From Microtetraspora sp. NBRC 13810 (GTDB lineage Bacteria; Actinomycetota; Actinomycetes; Streptosporangiales; Streptosporangiaceae), in the NCBI RefSeq assembly GCF_030268685.1, contig NZ_BSRQ01000013.1:124001-188000 (forward strand): DNA of 64,000 nt, read 5' to 3'. Below, piece after piece: positions 24,577-33,891 of the stretch; the stretch's first letter is position 1, and each line of letters opens with the position of its first letter. The notes beneath the pieces are model-generated. The model saw nothing but the letters and a program-made list of their open reading frames with translations. It was not told the DNA's origin and ran no database searches. The position numbers and the translations under genes were made by a program.

Positions 24577-24987
24577 CTACAGCGCCCGCAGTCCGCTGAT
24601 CAGCTCGTGCAGCAGGTGGTCCGACTCCGGCTCGGCCGCCGGCGAGGGCGCGCGGACCAGGATCAGGCCGTGGTCGAGCAGGTCGCCCAGCAGCACCCGC
24701 ACCACGCCGATGGGCAGCCCGGCCATCGAGGCGATCTCCGCCACCGGCTTCGGGGTGTTCACGTAGACCAGCAGCCGCCGGTGGTGGATGCCCAGGTCGG
24801 GCAGCGCGGGCAGCTCGGTCGCCGTCGCCACGACCACCGCCAGCAGGTCGAACGCCGGAGTGGACGGGCGTGTCCTGCCCTTGGTCAGGGCGTAGAGGCG
24901 CACCACCGGCCCCGCCTCGTCGTCGACGTACTCCGCGCTGACGCGTCCCCGCCCCCGCCTTCGGGAAGGCATGCCGGTCTCGCTCAC
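24577..24987 (-). CDS. cvnC: Second conservon: CvnC-type DUF742 protein
   Basis: 136 residues, DUF742, with VDDEAGPVVRLYALTKGRTR and GLPIGVVRVLLGDLLDHGLI. Its start overlaps the stop of the upstream sensor by 4 bp (GTGA). No roadblock or GTPase gene follows: the operon ends here against the terminator shared with the full conservon, so this C protein has no local B or D partner. Confidence 0.92.
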   Translation of the reverse strand: MSETGMPSRRRGRGRVSAEYVDDEAGPVVRLYALTKGRTRPSTPAFDLLAVVVATATELPALPDLGIHHRRLLVYVNTPKPVAEIASMAGLPIGVVRVLLGDLLDHGLILVRAPSPAAEPESDHLLHELISGLRAL

Positions 24988-26945
24988 CCTGGCCCCGCTC
25001 CCTCTTCCGGCCGCCCTCCGGGCGCGCCGACCAACTCCTGCTCGTCCTCCGGCCCCGCGTCGGGATCGGCCTCGATCAGCCCGTGCGGCAGCACCACGGT
25101 CACCGTGGTCCCCCCGAACGGCGAGACGCCGAACTCCACGCGCAGCCCATGCTTGGCCGCCAGCCGCCCGACGACGACCAGCCCCAGTCGATCGGTGTCC
25201 GAAAGGTCGAACTCCGGCCGTGTTTCCAGCTTACGGTTGATCTCCGCCACTTCTTCCGGCGTCAACCCCAACCCCCGGTCCTCCACCTGCACCGTGAAGT
25301 CGTCGCCCGCGCGCTCGCCGCGCACCGACACCTCGGTGTTGGGCGGCGAGAAGACCGCGGCGTTCTCGATCAGCTCCGCGAACAGGTGGACCAGGTCGGC
25401 GACGGCGCCCCCCGCCACCGTGACCCCCGGCATAGGATAGATGCGAACCCGGGTGTAGTCCTCCACCTCGGCCACGGCCGCCCTCAGCGTGTCCTCCGCG
25501 AGCACCGGCCGCCGCCAGGCCCGCCCCGGCGACCCGCCGGACAGGATGATCAGCCCTTCGGCGTGCCGCCGCATGCGGGTGGTGAGGTGGTCCAGCCGGA
25601 AGAGCGCGTCCAGCGCCTCGGGGTCCTCCGCCCGGCGTTGCATGTCGTCCAGCATGCGGAGCTGCCGCTGGACCAGCGACTGGCTGCGCCTGGCAAGGTT
25701 GCTGAACGCCTGGCCGACCGTCTCGCGCAGCGTCGCCTGGCCGACGGCCGCCTCCACGGCGGTGTGCCGGGCCCGGTCGAGCGCGATGGCCACGTCGTGC
25801 ACCTCCCGGGTGTTGCCGAGGGGCTCCAGGGCGGGTGTCTCGGCCGCCACGTCCACCGCCTCGCCCCTGCTCAGCCGTTCGACGACGCGCGGCAGCCGTA
25901 CGCCGGCGAGGTCCTGGGCGGCGGCGCGGAGGGCGGCGAGCTCGTGGGCGAGGCCGCGGCCGACGCGGAGGGCGACGACCAGCGAGACGACGATGCCGAC
26001 CAGACCGACCGCGCCGGCCAGCCCGGCGCGGGCGAACGTGCCGGTGGGGGTGGGCCGGGCGCGGGCGGTGAGCGCGGTCGCCGCCTTGGCCAGGCCGTCC
26101 CGGTAGACGGCGCCGGCCCGGTCCGCGGCCGTGCGCCACTCGGCGTGCGAGACGAGGCCGCGCGGGTCCCCGGCGAGGAGACGCTCCTCCGCGGCGCCGA
26201 ACCTGGCCTGCACCGGACCGGCGAGCAGCGGGGCGAACAGGGCGCGCAGGTCCGGCTCCAGGTCGGCCACCCCCTGTTCGACCAGGAAGGCGCGGTTGGC
26301 GGCCAGCCTGCCGAAGACGCGCAGCTCGGCGCGGCTCAGCCGGCGGTTGGCCACCAGGGCGCCCGCGGCGAGGGCGCGCTCCCGGCCGAGCAGGTCCTCG
26401 GCGGCGGTCAGCGCGGTGACGCCGCGCGACTCCTGGACGAGGGTCGCGTCGCCGTTCACCGCCATGCTGGCGGCGAGCCTGCGCGCGGCGTCCGGCACCT
26501 GGCCGAACTCCTGGGCGAGGGCGACCTGCCCGATCCGCCCGTTGTCCGCGGCGGCGCGTACCGTGTCGAGCCGGTCGGCCTTCTTCGTCAGGTCGTCGAA
26601 CCGCGTCCGCATCGCCGGGGTCAGCGACGCCAGGGCGCCCGCGGACAGGTCGCGCAGCCGGGTCCGCGCCCGGTCGACCTCGGCCCGCTGGCCGGCGAGC
26701 ACGACGCGCCCCCGCTCGGAGTGGGTGCCGAGGTATTCGGCGGTGAGGAGGTGCTCCTTGCTCAGGGCCGCGGTCAGCGCGGCGGCCGGGCCGGTGATGG
26801 AGTCGTGCAGGGTGCCGACGGTGAGCAGATCGACCGACTCGTCCGTGGTGACGTGCGCCGCGAAACCCCACAGCGCGATCAGGGTGACGAGGGGGGCGGC
26901 GAGCAGAACGCAGATCTTGAACCGGATGGATCTACCCGATGCCAT
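24984..26945 (-). CDS. cvnA: Second conservon: CvnA-type sensor ATPase
   Basis: 653 residues. TM1 ~9-30, NIT-like sensing domain ~35-300, TM2 ~315-335 (GLVGIVVSLVVALRVGRG), LDHLTTRMRRHAEGLIILSG and a GHKL ATPase with ELIENAAVFSPP and DRGLGLTPEE. It lacks the long disordered tail of the first CvnA. The cytoplasmic core is strongly similar to the other copy, while the sensing domain has diverged, suggesting a different input. GAGGGG precedes ATG 26945. Confidence 0.92.
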   Translation of the reverse strand: MASGRSIRFKICVLLAAPLVTLIALWGFAAHVTTDESVDLLTVGTLHDSITGPAAALTAALSKEHLLTAEYLGTHSERGRVVLAGQRAEVDRARTRLRDLSAGALASLTPAMRTRFDDLTKKADRLDTVRAAADNGRIGQVALAQEFGQVPDAARRLAASMAVNGDATLVQESRGVTALTAAEDLLGRERALAAGALVANRRLSRAELRVFGRLAANRAFLVEQGVADLEPDLRALFAPLLAGPVQARFGAAEERLLAGDPRGLVSHAEWRTAADRAGAVYRDGLAKAATALTARARPTPTGTFARAGLAGAVGLVGIVVSLVVALRVGRGLAHELAALRAAAQDLAGVRLPRVVERLSRGEAVDVAAETPALEPLGNTREVHDVAIALDRARHTAVEAAVGQATLRETVGQAFSNLARRSQSLVQRQLRMLDDMQRRAEDPEALDALFRLDHLTTRMRRHAEGLIILSGGSPGRAWRRPVLAEDTLRAAVAEVEDYTRVRIYPMPGVTVAGGAVADLVHLFAELIENAAVFSPPNTEVSVRGERAGDDFTVQVEDRGLGLTPEEVAEINRKLETRPEFDLSDTDRLGLVVVGRLAAKHGLRVEFGVSPFGGTTVTVVLPHGLIEADPDAGPEDEQELVGAPGGRPEEGAGPG

Positions 26946-26978
26946 GACCCCTCGCCGGTTCGCTGCTCTCTGCGGGAA

Positions 26979-27653
26979 TTAAGATCGCCGAGAGGATAGC
27001 ACCGGAATCGCCGGAATCACTGATCTTGTCGTCATCATTTCGGCCGTCCCGTCCGCGGTGTCCGCGGCCCGCGTCCAGGTGAGCTGCGCGACCCGTACGG
27101 CGAGCACGCCCAGCAGCGCGACCTCCACGCCGAGCAGGGACCACTCGGCCAGCCCGATGAGCACGCCGTCCCCCGGCAGCGCCGCGTACGTGATCGCCAG
27201 CAGCCCGAACCCGCCCGCCAGCGCCAGCCACTCCACCGCCCGCGCCACGATCCGCCACCGGTCGTCCGCCGCGAACCGCACCACGAGCAGCGCCGCCGCC
27301 ACCGGCAGCCCGGCGAACGCGGCGAGCAGCACCCAGCGGTGCGCCGCGACCCCGAGGAGCAACGTCAGGGGCGAGACGGTCAGCACCAGCCCCCACAGCG
27401 CCACCAGTCGCTCCGGGGCCCCGCGCGAGGGCGCCCCCGCCGCCCGCATCCCCGCCACCAGCGCCAGCGCCGCCATCCCGAGAACCACCATCGCGAGCCC
27501 CGCCGTGCCCCCGCGGTCCATGGCGGCGTAGTCGCTGATGGTGAGGTCGACCAGGTCCGGGTGCGGACCGGCCAGGTCCACCGCCGTGACAGTGGCCGCG
27601 ATCGCGATTCCGGCCCCGGCGAGGAGCGGGTAGAGCCGTCTCAGGTCAACCAT
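26979..27653 (-). CDS. DUF998-type integral membrane protein
   Basis: About 224 residues from ATG 27653, with six predicted transmembrane segments. The DUF998 pattern is visible: LYPLLAGAGIAIAATVTAVD, VDLTISDYAAMDRGGTAGLA, and later WRIVARAVEWLALAGGFGLL. Function of the family is unknown. The start is uncertain (no strong RBS; in-frame codons continue upstream to 27710). Confidence 0.75.
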   Translation of the reverse strand: MVDLRRLYPLLAGAGIAIAATVTAVDLAGPHPDLVDLTISDYAAMDRGGTAGLAMVVLGMAALALVAGMRAAGAPSRGAPERLVALWGLVLTVSPLTLLLGVAAHRWVLLAAFAGLPVAAALLVVRFAADDRWRIVARAVEWLALAGGFGLLAITYAALPGDGVLIGLAEWSLLGVEVALLGVLAVRVAQLTWTRAADTADGTAEMMTTRSVIPAIPVLSSRRS

Positions 27654-27772
27654 GTCCAAAGAATCGTCCCCAACCGCCCATCCCGCCATCCGGCCCCACC
27701 CCTGAGCCATCCCTGACCCTGACCCCTAGCGAGTCAGGGGGCGGGGCCGCGGGGCGGGGCCGGGGGGCGGGG

Positions 27773-29227
27773 TCAGGGGATGGGATGGGTCTGTGCGCGG
27801 GCCTCGGCGTAGCGGGCGCGGACGGCGGGGGCGGGGGCGCCGTCGTAGCGGAGGGTGCCGGCGGCGGTCCACGGCGGGGGCTCCGGGGTGCCGGCCAGCA
27901 GCCAGGCGGCCTGGCGGGCGGCGCCGTCGGCGACGTACTCGCCGGGCCGGGGGACGACCACCGGGCGGCCGAAGACTTCGGGGGCGATCTCGCGCAGGGC
28001 CTCGGAGCGGGCGCCGCCGCCGATGAGCAGCACGCGTTCCGGGGTGAGGCCGAGCGCGTCGAGGGCGTCGGCGAGGTGGCAGAGCAGCCCTTCGATCGCG
28101 GCCCTGGCGAGGTGGGCGGGGGTCGCGGTGGCGAGGGTGAGGCCATAGAGCGAGCCGGTGGCGTCCGGGAGGTTGGGCGTGCGCTCGCCCTCCAGGTAGG
28201 GCACGAGGACGAGGCCGCCCGCGCCGGCGGGCGCCTCGCGGGCCAGTTCGCCCAGCCGGTCCAGGCTCACGCCGAGCATGCGGGCCGCGGCGTCGAGCAC
28301 CCGGGCGGCGTTCAGCGTGGCGACCAGCGGCAGGAACCGCCCGGTCGCGTCGGCGAAGCCGGCCACGTGCCCGCTCGGATCCGCGCTGGGCGTGTCGGCG
28401 ACGGCGAACGCGGTGCCGGAGGTCCCGATCGAGACCACCACGTCCCCCGGCCGCGCCCCGACCCCGAGCGCCGCCGCCATGTTGTCCCCGGTCCCGGCCG
28501 CCAGCACCCGCTCCCCGCCGGCCCCGCTCCCCGCCGCCACCCGTCCGCCGGAACCGGCGACCGCCGGGCGGAGGACGCCCGCCTGTTCCGCGCCGGACAG
28601 CACGCGGGGCAGTTCGGGGAGCGACCCGAGGGCCGTCTCCAGCAGGTCGGTGCGGTAGGCGCCGGTCGCCGGCGACCAGTAGCCGGTGCCGGAGGCGTCG
28701 CCGCGGTCGGTGGTGAGCCCGCGCAGGCCGGGCGCGCCGGCGAGCTTCCAGGTGAGCCAGTCGTGCGGGAGGCACACGGCACGGGTACGGCGGGCGTGCT
28801 CCGGCTCGTGCTCGGCCAGCCAGCGCAGCTTGGTCACCGTGAACGACGCCACCGGCACGCTGCCGACCGCCTCCGCCCACTTCTCCGGCCCGCCCAGCTC
28901 GGCCACGAGGTCGCGCGCGGCGGCGGCGGAACGGGTGTCGTTCCACAGCAGCGCGGGCCGGACCACCTCGCCGTCCTCGTCCAGGCAGACCATGCCGTGC
29001 TGCTGCGCGGCCACGCTGACGGCGGCGACGTCGTCCAGGCCGCCGGCCCGGTCGATCGCCTCGTTCAGCGCCGCCCACCACGCGTCCGGGTGCACCTCGG
29101 TGCCCTCCGGATGCGCGGCCCGGCCCTCACGGACCAGGGCGCCCGTCTCGGCCTCCCTGATCACGACCTTGCAGCTCTGGGTGGAGGAGTCGACCCCCGC
29201 CACCAGCCTCGCGCCGTTACCGCTCAC
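27773..29227 (-). CDS. xylB: Xylulokinase
   Basis: 484 residues, FGGY sugar kinase. [19 protein letters not shown] is the N-terminal ATPase loop, [20 protein letters not shown] and [15 protein letters not shown] are xylulokinase-typical, [10 protein letters not shown] and [12 protein letters not shown] follow, and [20 protein letters not shown] closes the adenosine site. It phosphorylates D-xylulose to xylulose 5-phosphate for the pentose phosphate pathway. GTG start at 29227 after GGGAGG. Second gene of the xylA-xylB operon, 26 bp after xylA. Confidence 0.95.
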   Translation of the reverse strand: MSGNGARLVAGVDSSTQSCKVVIREAETGALVREGRAAHPEGTEVHPDAWWAALNEAIDRAGGLDDVAAVSVAAQQHGMVCLDEDGEVVRPALLWNDTRSAAAARDLVAELGGPEKWAEAVGSVPVASFTVTKLRWLAEHEPEHARRTRAVCLPHDWLTWKLAGAPGLRGLTTDRGDASGTGYWSPATGAYRTDLLETALGSLPELPRVLSGAEQAGVLRPAVAGSGGRVAAGSGAGGERVLAAGTGDNMAAALGVGARPGDVVVSIGTSGTAFAVADTPSADPSGHVAGFADATGRFLPLVATLNAARVLDAAARMLGVSLDRLGELAREAPAGAGGLVLVPYLEGERTPNLPDATGSLYGLTLATATPAHLARAAIEGLLCHLADALDALGLTPERVLLIGGGARSEALREIAPEVFGRPVVVPRPGEYVADGAARQAAWLLAGTPEPPPWTAAGTLRYDGAPAPAVRARYAEARAQTHPIP

Positions 29228-29253
29228 CGTGCGCCTCCCTCAGATCCGTCGTC

Positions 29254-30405
29254 TCAGCCGCGCACGCCGAGCAGGTGCTCGATCGCGAGCTGGTTGAGGC
29301 GGCTGAAGTGGAAGCCGCGCGCCGCCGCCTCGCCCAGGTCGAAGTCCTCGGCGATCAGGTCGGCCACCGTCTCGCCGGCCGCGAGGGTGGGCTCGGCCAG
29401 TTCGCCGACCCGGGACGCGGCCAGCGCCTCCTGCACCTCCGGGTCGGCCCGGAACGCCTTGGACTTCTCCTTGAGGATCAGGTACGTGCGCATGTTGGCC
29501 GCCGCGGAGACCCACACGTCGTTCGGGTCCTCGGTGCGCAGCGGCTTGTAGTCGAAGTGCCGGGGGCCGTCGTAGCCGCCGTTCTCCAGCAGGTCCACCA
29601 GGAAGAACGCGCTCTTCACGTCACCGTGGCCGAAGATGAGGTCCTGGTCGTACTTGGGACCGTGCTGGCCGTTCAGGTCGATGTGGAAGAGCTTCTTGTG
29701 CCAGAGGGCCTGGGCGATGCCGTGCACGAAGTTGAGCCCGGCCATCTGCTCGTGGCCCACCTCGGGGTTGAGGCCGACCCGGTCCGCGTACTCCAGCTCG
29801 TTGATGAACGCCAGGGCGTGGCCGATGGTCGGCAGCAGGATGTCGCCGCGCGGCTCGTTCGGCTTGGGCTCGATGGCGAACCTGATGTCGTAGCCCTTCT
29901 CGACCACGTAGGCGCCGAGGATGTCAAGCGCCTCCTTGTAGCGGCTCAGGGCGGCCTTGACGTCCTTGGCGGCGTCCGACTCCGCGCCCTCGCGCCCGCC
30001 CCAGCAGACGTAGGTGGTCGCGCCCAGCTCGGCGGCGAGGTCCACGTTGCGGATGACCTTGCGGATGGCGTAGCGGCGGACGTCCCGGTCGTTGCTGGTG
30101 AACCCGCCGTCCTTGAAGACGGGGTGGGTGAACAGGTTGGTGGTCGCCATGGGCACCTTGAGACCGGTGTCGGCGAGGGCCTTCTTGAAGTTCTCCACCG
30201 CCCGCTCACGGTCCGGCTCGACGGCGAGCAGGTCGTCGTCGTGGAACGTGACGCCGTAGGCGCCCAGCTCGGCCAGCTTGTGCACGCTCTCCACCGGGTC
30301 GAGCGGCGGGCGGCTGGCGTCGCCGAACGGGTCGCGGGCCTCCCAGCCGACCGTCCACAGGCCGAAGGTGAACCGGTCTTCGCGCTTCGGGGTGAAGGCG
30401 TCCAT
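29254..30405 (-). CDS. xylA: Xylose isomerase
   Basis: 383 residues, the usual length of the actinobacterial (class I) enzyme. The catalytic His lies in VTFHDDDL; metal ligands are in [25 protein letters not shown] and [17 protein letters not shown]. It converts D-xylose to D-xylulose in the cytosol. AAGGAC precedes the ATG at 30405. The promoter contains the ROK-type operator at 30421-30441, so expression should be xylose-induced. No xylose transporter gene is present in the window. Confidence 0.97.
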   Translation of the reverse strand: MDAFTPKREDRFTFGLWTVGWEARDPFGDASRPPLDPVESVHKLAELGAYGVTFHDDDLLAVEPDRERAVENFKKALADTGLKVPMATTNLFTHPVFKDGGFTSNDRDVRRYAIRKVIRNVDLAAELGATTYVCWGGREGAESDAAKDVKAALSRYKEALDILGAYVVEKGYDIRFAIEPKPNEPRGDILLPTIGHALAFINELEYADRVGLNPEVGHEQMAGLNFVHGIAQALWHKKLFHIDLNGQHGPKYDQDLIFGHGDVKSAFFLVDLLENGGYDGPRHFDYKPLRTEDPNDVWVSAAANMRTYLILKEKSKAFRADPEVQEALAASRVGELAEPTLAAGETVADLIAEDFDLGEAAARGFHFSRLNQLAIEHLLGVRG

Positions 30406-30420
30406 GTGTCCGTCCTTGAA

Positions 30421-30441
30421 TTAGTCTAGGTTGTGGACTAA
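30421..30441. promoter_or_regulatory. XylR operator
   Basis: TTAGTC-N9-GACTAA, a perfect 6-bp inverted repeat in the xylA-xylR divergent region, overlapping the likely xylA -10 (TAGACT on the minus strand). This matches the operator shape known for ROK-family XylR repressors. Confidence 0.75.
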
Positions 30442-30570
30442 ATATCTGATGTGCTTCCCCGGCCGGTCAAGAGGGTCGCCGTAGGATTTGCCTGCTCGCC
30501 TTCCGGGGGCGGTGCGACGGTGGCCCGCGTTCCCGCCGGCGGGGCCGGGGCAGGCCGGAAGGGGGGTTCG

Positions 30571-31941
30571 ATGGCAGCTCGCGGTGGACAGGCCGTGCGA
30601 CACGACTCCATGCGCGCCCGCAACCTCGCCCTGGTGCTCGGCGAGGTCGCCCGCGACGGCCCGCTGACCCGCGCCGCCCTGGCCGAGCTCACCGGCCTGA
30701 CCAAGACCACGGTGTCCAAGCTGGTCGGCGACCTGCTCGACGCGGGCATGGTCCGCGAGTCGGGCGCGGTGCGCGACGGCGAGCGGGGGCGTCCCGGCGT
30801 GGCGGTCAGCCTGAGCGGGGACCGGGTGGCCGCGCTCGGCCTGGAGATCAACGTCGACTATCTGTCGGTCTGCGTCATGGACCTCACCCGTACGGTGCGC
30901 CTGCGTCGTGCACAGGCTGTGGACAACCGCGACTCGTTACCCACAGACGTGGTGCGTGACCTGCGGATTCTGGCAACCGAGGCTGTGGACGAAGCGGCGA
31001 CGGAAGGGCTGGCCGTATGCGGCGCGGTGCTCGCCGTGCCCGGCGCGGTGGATCCGGGCGGGCTCGTGCACAACGCGCCCAACCTGGGATGGCGCGACGT
31101 ACGGCCGGCCGTCATGCTCGACCTGCCGATGCCGGTCACGGTGGACAACGAAGCCAACCTGGCGGCGCTCGGCGAGCTGTGGTTCGGCTCCGGCGGGCCG
31201 GACTTCCTCTACGTCTCCGGGGAGATCGGCATCGGCGCCGGGCTGGTCTTCGGTGGCCGGGTCTTCCGCGGCACCCAGGGCTTCGCGGGCGAGCTGGGCC
31301 ACGTGGTCGTCGATCCGGACGGCCCCGCCTGCCGGTGCGGCGGGCGCGGCTGCCTCGAACGCTACGCGGGACAGGACGCCCTCCTCCACGCCACCACCCC
31401 GGACGAGGCGCCCCCGCCGGACGGCGTCCCGGCAGGTCGGCACCGGCCCGGCGACGCCCCACCAGATCGGCACCGGCCCGATCGCGCCCAACCAGGTCTG
31501 CCCGGCGACGCCCCACCAGATCGGCACCGGCCCGGTCGCGCCCTACCAGGTCTGCCCGGCGACGCCGCGCCGGGTCGGCATCGGCCCGGTGGCGGGCTGG
31601 AGGAGCTGGTGGCGCGGCTGGCGGCCGGTGACGGGCGGGCGGTGGCGGCGTGCGAGCAGGCCGGGCACGCCCTGGGGATCGCGCTGACCTCGGCGGTGAA
31701 CCTGGTGGATCCCGGGACCATCGTGCTCGGCGGGATCTTCGCCCCCCTCTTTCCCTGGCTCTCCGGCCCCACCACGGCCGCCCTGGCCAGGATCCGCCAC
31801 GTGGTGCCCCGCCTCGCGGTCTCCACCGCCGGCCCGGACGCCGCCACGCTCGGCGCCGCCGCCCAGGTCATCGGCCAGATCATCGCCGACCCCAGCGCCC
31901 ATCTCCCCCGCGACCCCGCCGCCCCCGCCGCGAGCCGCTGA
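30571..31941 (+). CDS. xylR: ROK-family xylose repressor with repeat insertion
   Basis: 456 residues; XylR/ROK repressors are usually ~390-410. N-terminal winged helix (LTRAALAELTGLTKTTVSKL), then the ROK sugar-binding domain with VDNEANLAALGELWFGSG, GIGAGLVFGGRVFRG and the zinc motif CRCGGRGCLE after GELGHVVVDPDG. Between the zinc motif and the C-terminal half is a ~50-residue Pro/Arg/Gly insertion built of 18-residue units (31447-31600). ATG 30571 follows GGAAGGGGGG. Divergent from xylAB, which it should repress in the absence of xylose. Whether the insertion affects activity is unknown. Confidence 0.9.
   Translation: MAARGGQAVRHDSMRARNLALVLGEVARDGPLTRAALAELTGLTKTTVSKLVGDLLDAGMVRESGAVRDGERGRPGVAVSLSGDRVAALGLEINVDYLSVCVMDLTRTVRLRRAQAVDNRDSLPTDVVRDLRILATEAVDEAATEGLAVCGAVLAVPGAVDPGGLVHNAPNLGWRDVRPAVMLDLPMPVTVDNEANLAALGELWFGSGGPDFLYVSGEIGIGAGLVFGGRVFRGTQGFAGELGHVVVDPDGPACRCGGRGCLERYAGQDALLHATTPDEAPPPDGVPAGRHRPGDAPPDRHRPDRAQPGLPGDAPPDRHRPGRALPGLPGDAAPGRHRPGGGLEELVARLAAGDGRAVAACEQAGHALGIALTSAVNLVDPGTIVLGGIFAPLFPWLSGPTTAALARIRHVVPRLAVSTAGPDAATLGAAAQVIGQIIADPSAHLPRDPAAPAASR
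31447..31600 (+). repeat. 54-bp minisatellite inside xylR
   Basis: Two nearly identical 54-bp units (31447-31500 and 31501-31554) and a diverged partial third. Each encodes 18 residues of the type RPGDAPPDRHRPxRAxPGLP. Being a multiple of three, it preserves the frame. Confidence 0.85.
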
Positions 31942-31974
31942 CCGCCCTCCTGGGGAGAACCCGTGGCGGCCGGG

Positions 31975-32208
31975 TCAGATGCCGGACGGGTCGCGGCCCA
32001 CGCTGATCTCCTCGGCGATGCGCAGCAGCTCGGCGGCGTCGAGGCCGGGGGCCGCGGGCAGGTGGCGGCGCAGGGCGGCCAGCACGGCCGGGACCTGCCT
32101 GCCCGCGTATCCCGTCGCGACCTCGTGCACGGCCTGGAACAACAGGAGATTGGCGGCACGCTCCTCAGCGACGCCATCCCCGTGGTGCTGGAACAACTCT
32201 GTGCTCAT
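31975..32208 (-). CDS. Small hypothetical protein
   Basis: 77 residues, soluble, predicted all-helical (ANLLLFQAVHEVATGYAGRQ, then LRRHLPAAPGLDAAELLRIA). ATG at 32208 has GAGGG at good distance. I do not recognise the family. It ends 33 bp from the convergent xylR stop. The 260 bp between it and the MarR gene contain short GC-rich repeats (GGCGGGCGGATCGGC) and no gene. Confidence 0.65.
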   Translation of the reverse strand: MSTELFQHHGDGVAEERAANLLLFQAVHEVATGYAGRQVPAVLAALRRHLPAAPGLDAAELLRIAEEISVGRDPSGI

Positions 32209-32467
32209 CACTGCCCTCGCCCCCTCGATTCGGCACCGGTCACCGTACGCCCTGCCACCGACAATTTCCCGCGCCACGACGAGCCCGGCCCCACGTGACC
32301 CGCGTCACACCACGGACCGCCGCAAGCACAGCCGGCGGGAGCGCCGGAACCACGGCGGGCGGACCGCCGAAAGCGGCGACGGGCGGATCGGCCGAAGCGG
32401 CGGCGGGCGGATCGGCGGCGGAGTGGGCCGGTAGCGTGGAGGGTCACCGAGACGGAGGGCCGCAGGC

Positions 32468-32938
32468 ATGGCAGAGCAGGACCCGCAGGCCGGCCTGAGC
32501 ACCGACGAAGCCGTCAGGGCGATGCTGTTGCTGCTGCCCAGGGTGGCCGCCCGGCTCAAGCGCATCGAGATCCCCGAGCGGCTGCGCTCCTTCAACCTGG
32601 CCCCCAGGCACCTGTCGATGCTGTCCTACCTGCTCTTCGACGGCCCCATGTCGGTCAACGAGCTGGCCGCCCGGCTGGAGGTCGCGCCCACCACGGTGAG
32701 CCTGATGGTCAGCGACCTGAGCAGGCAGGGCGTCCTGGACCGGCAGACTGACCCCGGCGACCGGCGGCGTTCCATCGTGGCCATCACGCAGGACCCGGAG
32801 ACCCGCGCGGCGATCGACGGCTGGCTCGCCAACGGCGCCAGCGCCTGGCGGAAGGCGTTCGGCCCGCTGTCCGCCGAGGAGCGCGCGATGTTCGTCCGGA
32901 CGATCCGGACCTACGAGAGCGAGAGCTCCGGCGGCTGA
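32468..32938 (+). CDS. MarR-family transcriptional regulator
   Basis: 156 residues. Helix-turn-helix MSVNELAARLEVAPTTVSLM, wing RQGVLDRQTDPGDRRRSIVA, and flanking dimerisation helices give the MarR layout. No Cys is present, so redox sensing by thiol is unlikely. Its 3' end overlaps the convergent LysR gene by 28 bp. Target gene is not evident; autoregulation is likely. Confidence 0.88.
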   Translation: MAEQDPQAGLSTDEAVRAMLLLLPRVAARLKRIEIPERLRSFNLAPRHLSMLSYLLFDGPMSVNELAARLEVAPTTVSLMVSDLSRQGVLDRQTDPGDRRRSIVAITQDPETRAAIDGWLANGASAWRKAFGPLSAEERAMFVRTIRTYESESSGG

Positions 32939-33825
32939 GCCGGAGCGCCGCCCGCACCGGCCACCGCGGTCCCGGCGTCGGCGACCAGGGCGGTGGCGGC
33001 CGGGTGCCACGGGCGGCCGGGCGGGCCGGTGAGCACCAGGGTGCGGGTGAGACGGCAGGTCAGCGGTACCAGGACGAGATGGCGGCCGAGCATCGCGGCG
33101 GTGAGCCCCGGCACGATGGAGACGCCGACGCCCGAGCGCACCATGGCGAGCAACGTGCCCATCTCCCGGATCCGGTGCGTCGGCGCGAAGGGCGTGCGCG
33201 AGCGCCGGAACACCTCCCGGACCTGCCGCTCGCAACCGCCCCTGGACAGCAGGAAAGGGTCGTCCTCCAGGTCCGCCACGTCGATCTCCGCCTCGCCCGC
33301 CAGCGGATGGTCCCGGCGCAGCAGCGCGTGGAAGGCGTCCCGCCCCACGATCGCCCCCGGACCGGGCGGCGGGTCCACGAGCACGGCGAGGTCCACGGTC
33401 CCACCGGCGAGCCACCCCGCCACCTCGTCGTCCTCCCCTTCGAAGAGCACCAGCTCCACCCGGGGGAAGTCCGCCCGCCACCGCGCCATCAGCCCCGGCA
33501 GCAGCCCTTCGCAGACGGTGGGCGGCGCGGCCAGCCTGAGCGTGCCGCCCGGCAGGTCGTCCCGCTGGGCGGCGAGGTCGTCGATCACGGTGGCCGCGGC
33601 CACCGCCGCCCTGGCGTAGGGCAGGATCCGCTCACCGAACGCGGTCGGCGCGGGGCGCGCCTGCCGGGTGAGCACGGCGGTGCCGACCGTGCGCTCCAGC
33701 GCCGCGACGGAGTGGGACACCGCCGACTGGCTGACGCCGAGCCGGTCGGCCGCCGCGCTGAACCCGCCCTCGTCGAGCACCGCGAGGAACGCCCGGAGCT
33801 GCGGAAGATTGACCGTCATGAGCAT
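32911..33825 (-). CDS. LysR-family regulator
   Basis: 304 residues. N-terminal winged helix (LPQLRAFLAVLDEGGFSAAA, DRLGVSQSAVSHSVAALERT) and a substrate-binding domain (GTLRLAAPPTVCEGLLPGLM, PLAGEAEIDVADLEDDPFLL). Starts 66 bp from the divergent EamA transporter gene, the classical LysR arrangement, so it most likely activates or represses that transporter in response to its substrate. Confidence 0.92.
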   Translation of the reverse strand: MLMTVNLPQLRAFLAVLDEGGFSAAADRLGVSQSAVSHSVAALERTVGTAVLTRQARPAPTAFGERILPYARAAVAAATVIDDLAAQRDDLPGGTLRLAAPPTVCEGLLPGLMARWRADFPRVELVLFEGEDDEVAGWLAGGTVDLAVLVDPPPGPGAIVGRDAFHALLRRDHPLAGEAEIDVADLEDDPFLLSRGGCERQVREVFRRSRTPFAPTHRIREMGTLLAMVRSGVGVSIVPGLTAAMLGRHLVLVPLTCRLTRTLVLTGPPGRPWHPAATALVADAGTAVAGAGGAPAQPPELSLS

Positions 33826-33891
33826 CCTTCATACCAGCCGGCGGGTCACTCATTGGACTCATGACGCGTTTCGCACGGAGTATCCGTCGGC

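Noticed and set aside
30451-30570. Earlier start for xylR
   Set aside because: The extension lies in the operator/promoter region and is Gly/Ala-rich; ATG 30571 has a strong purine-rich RBS and gives the normal HTH position.
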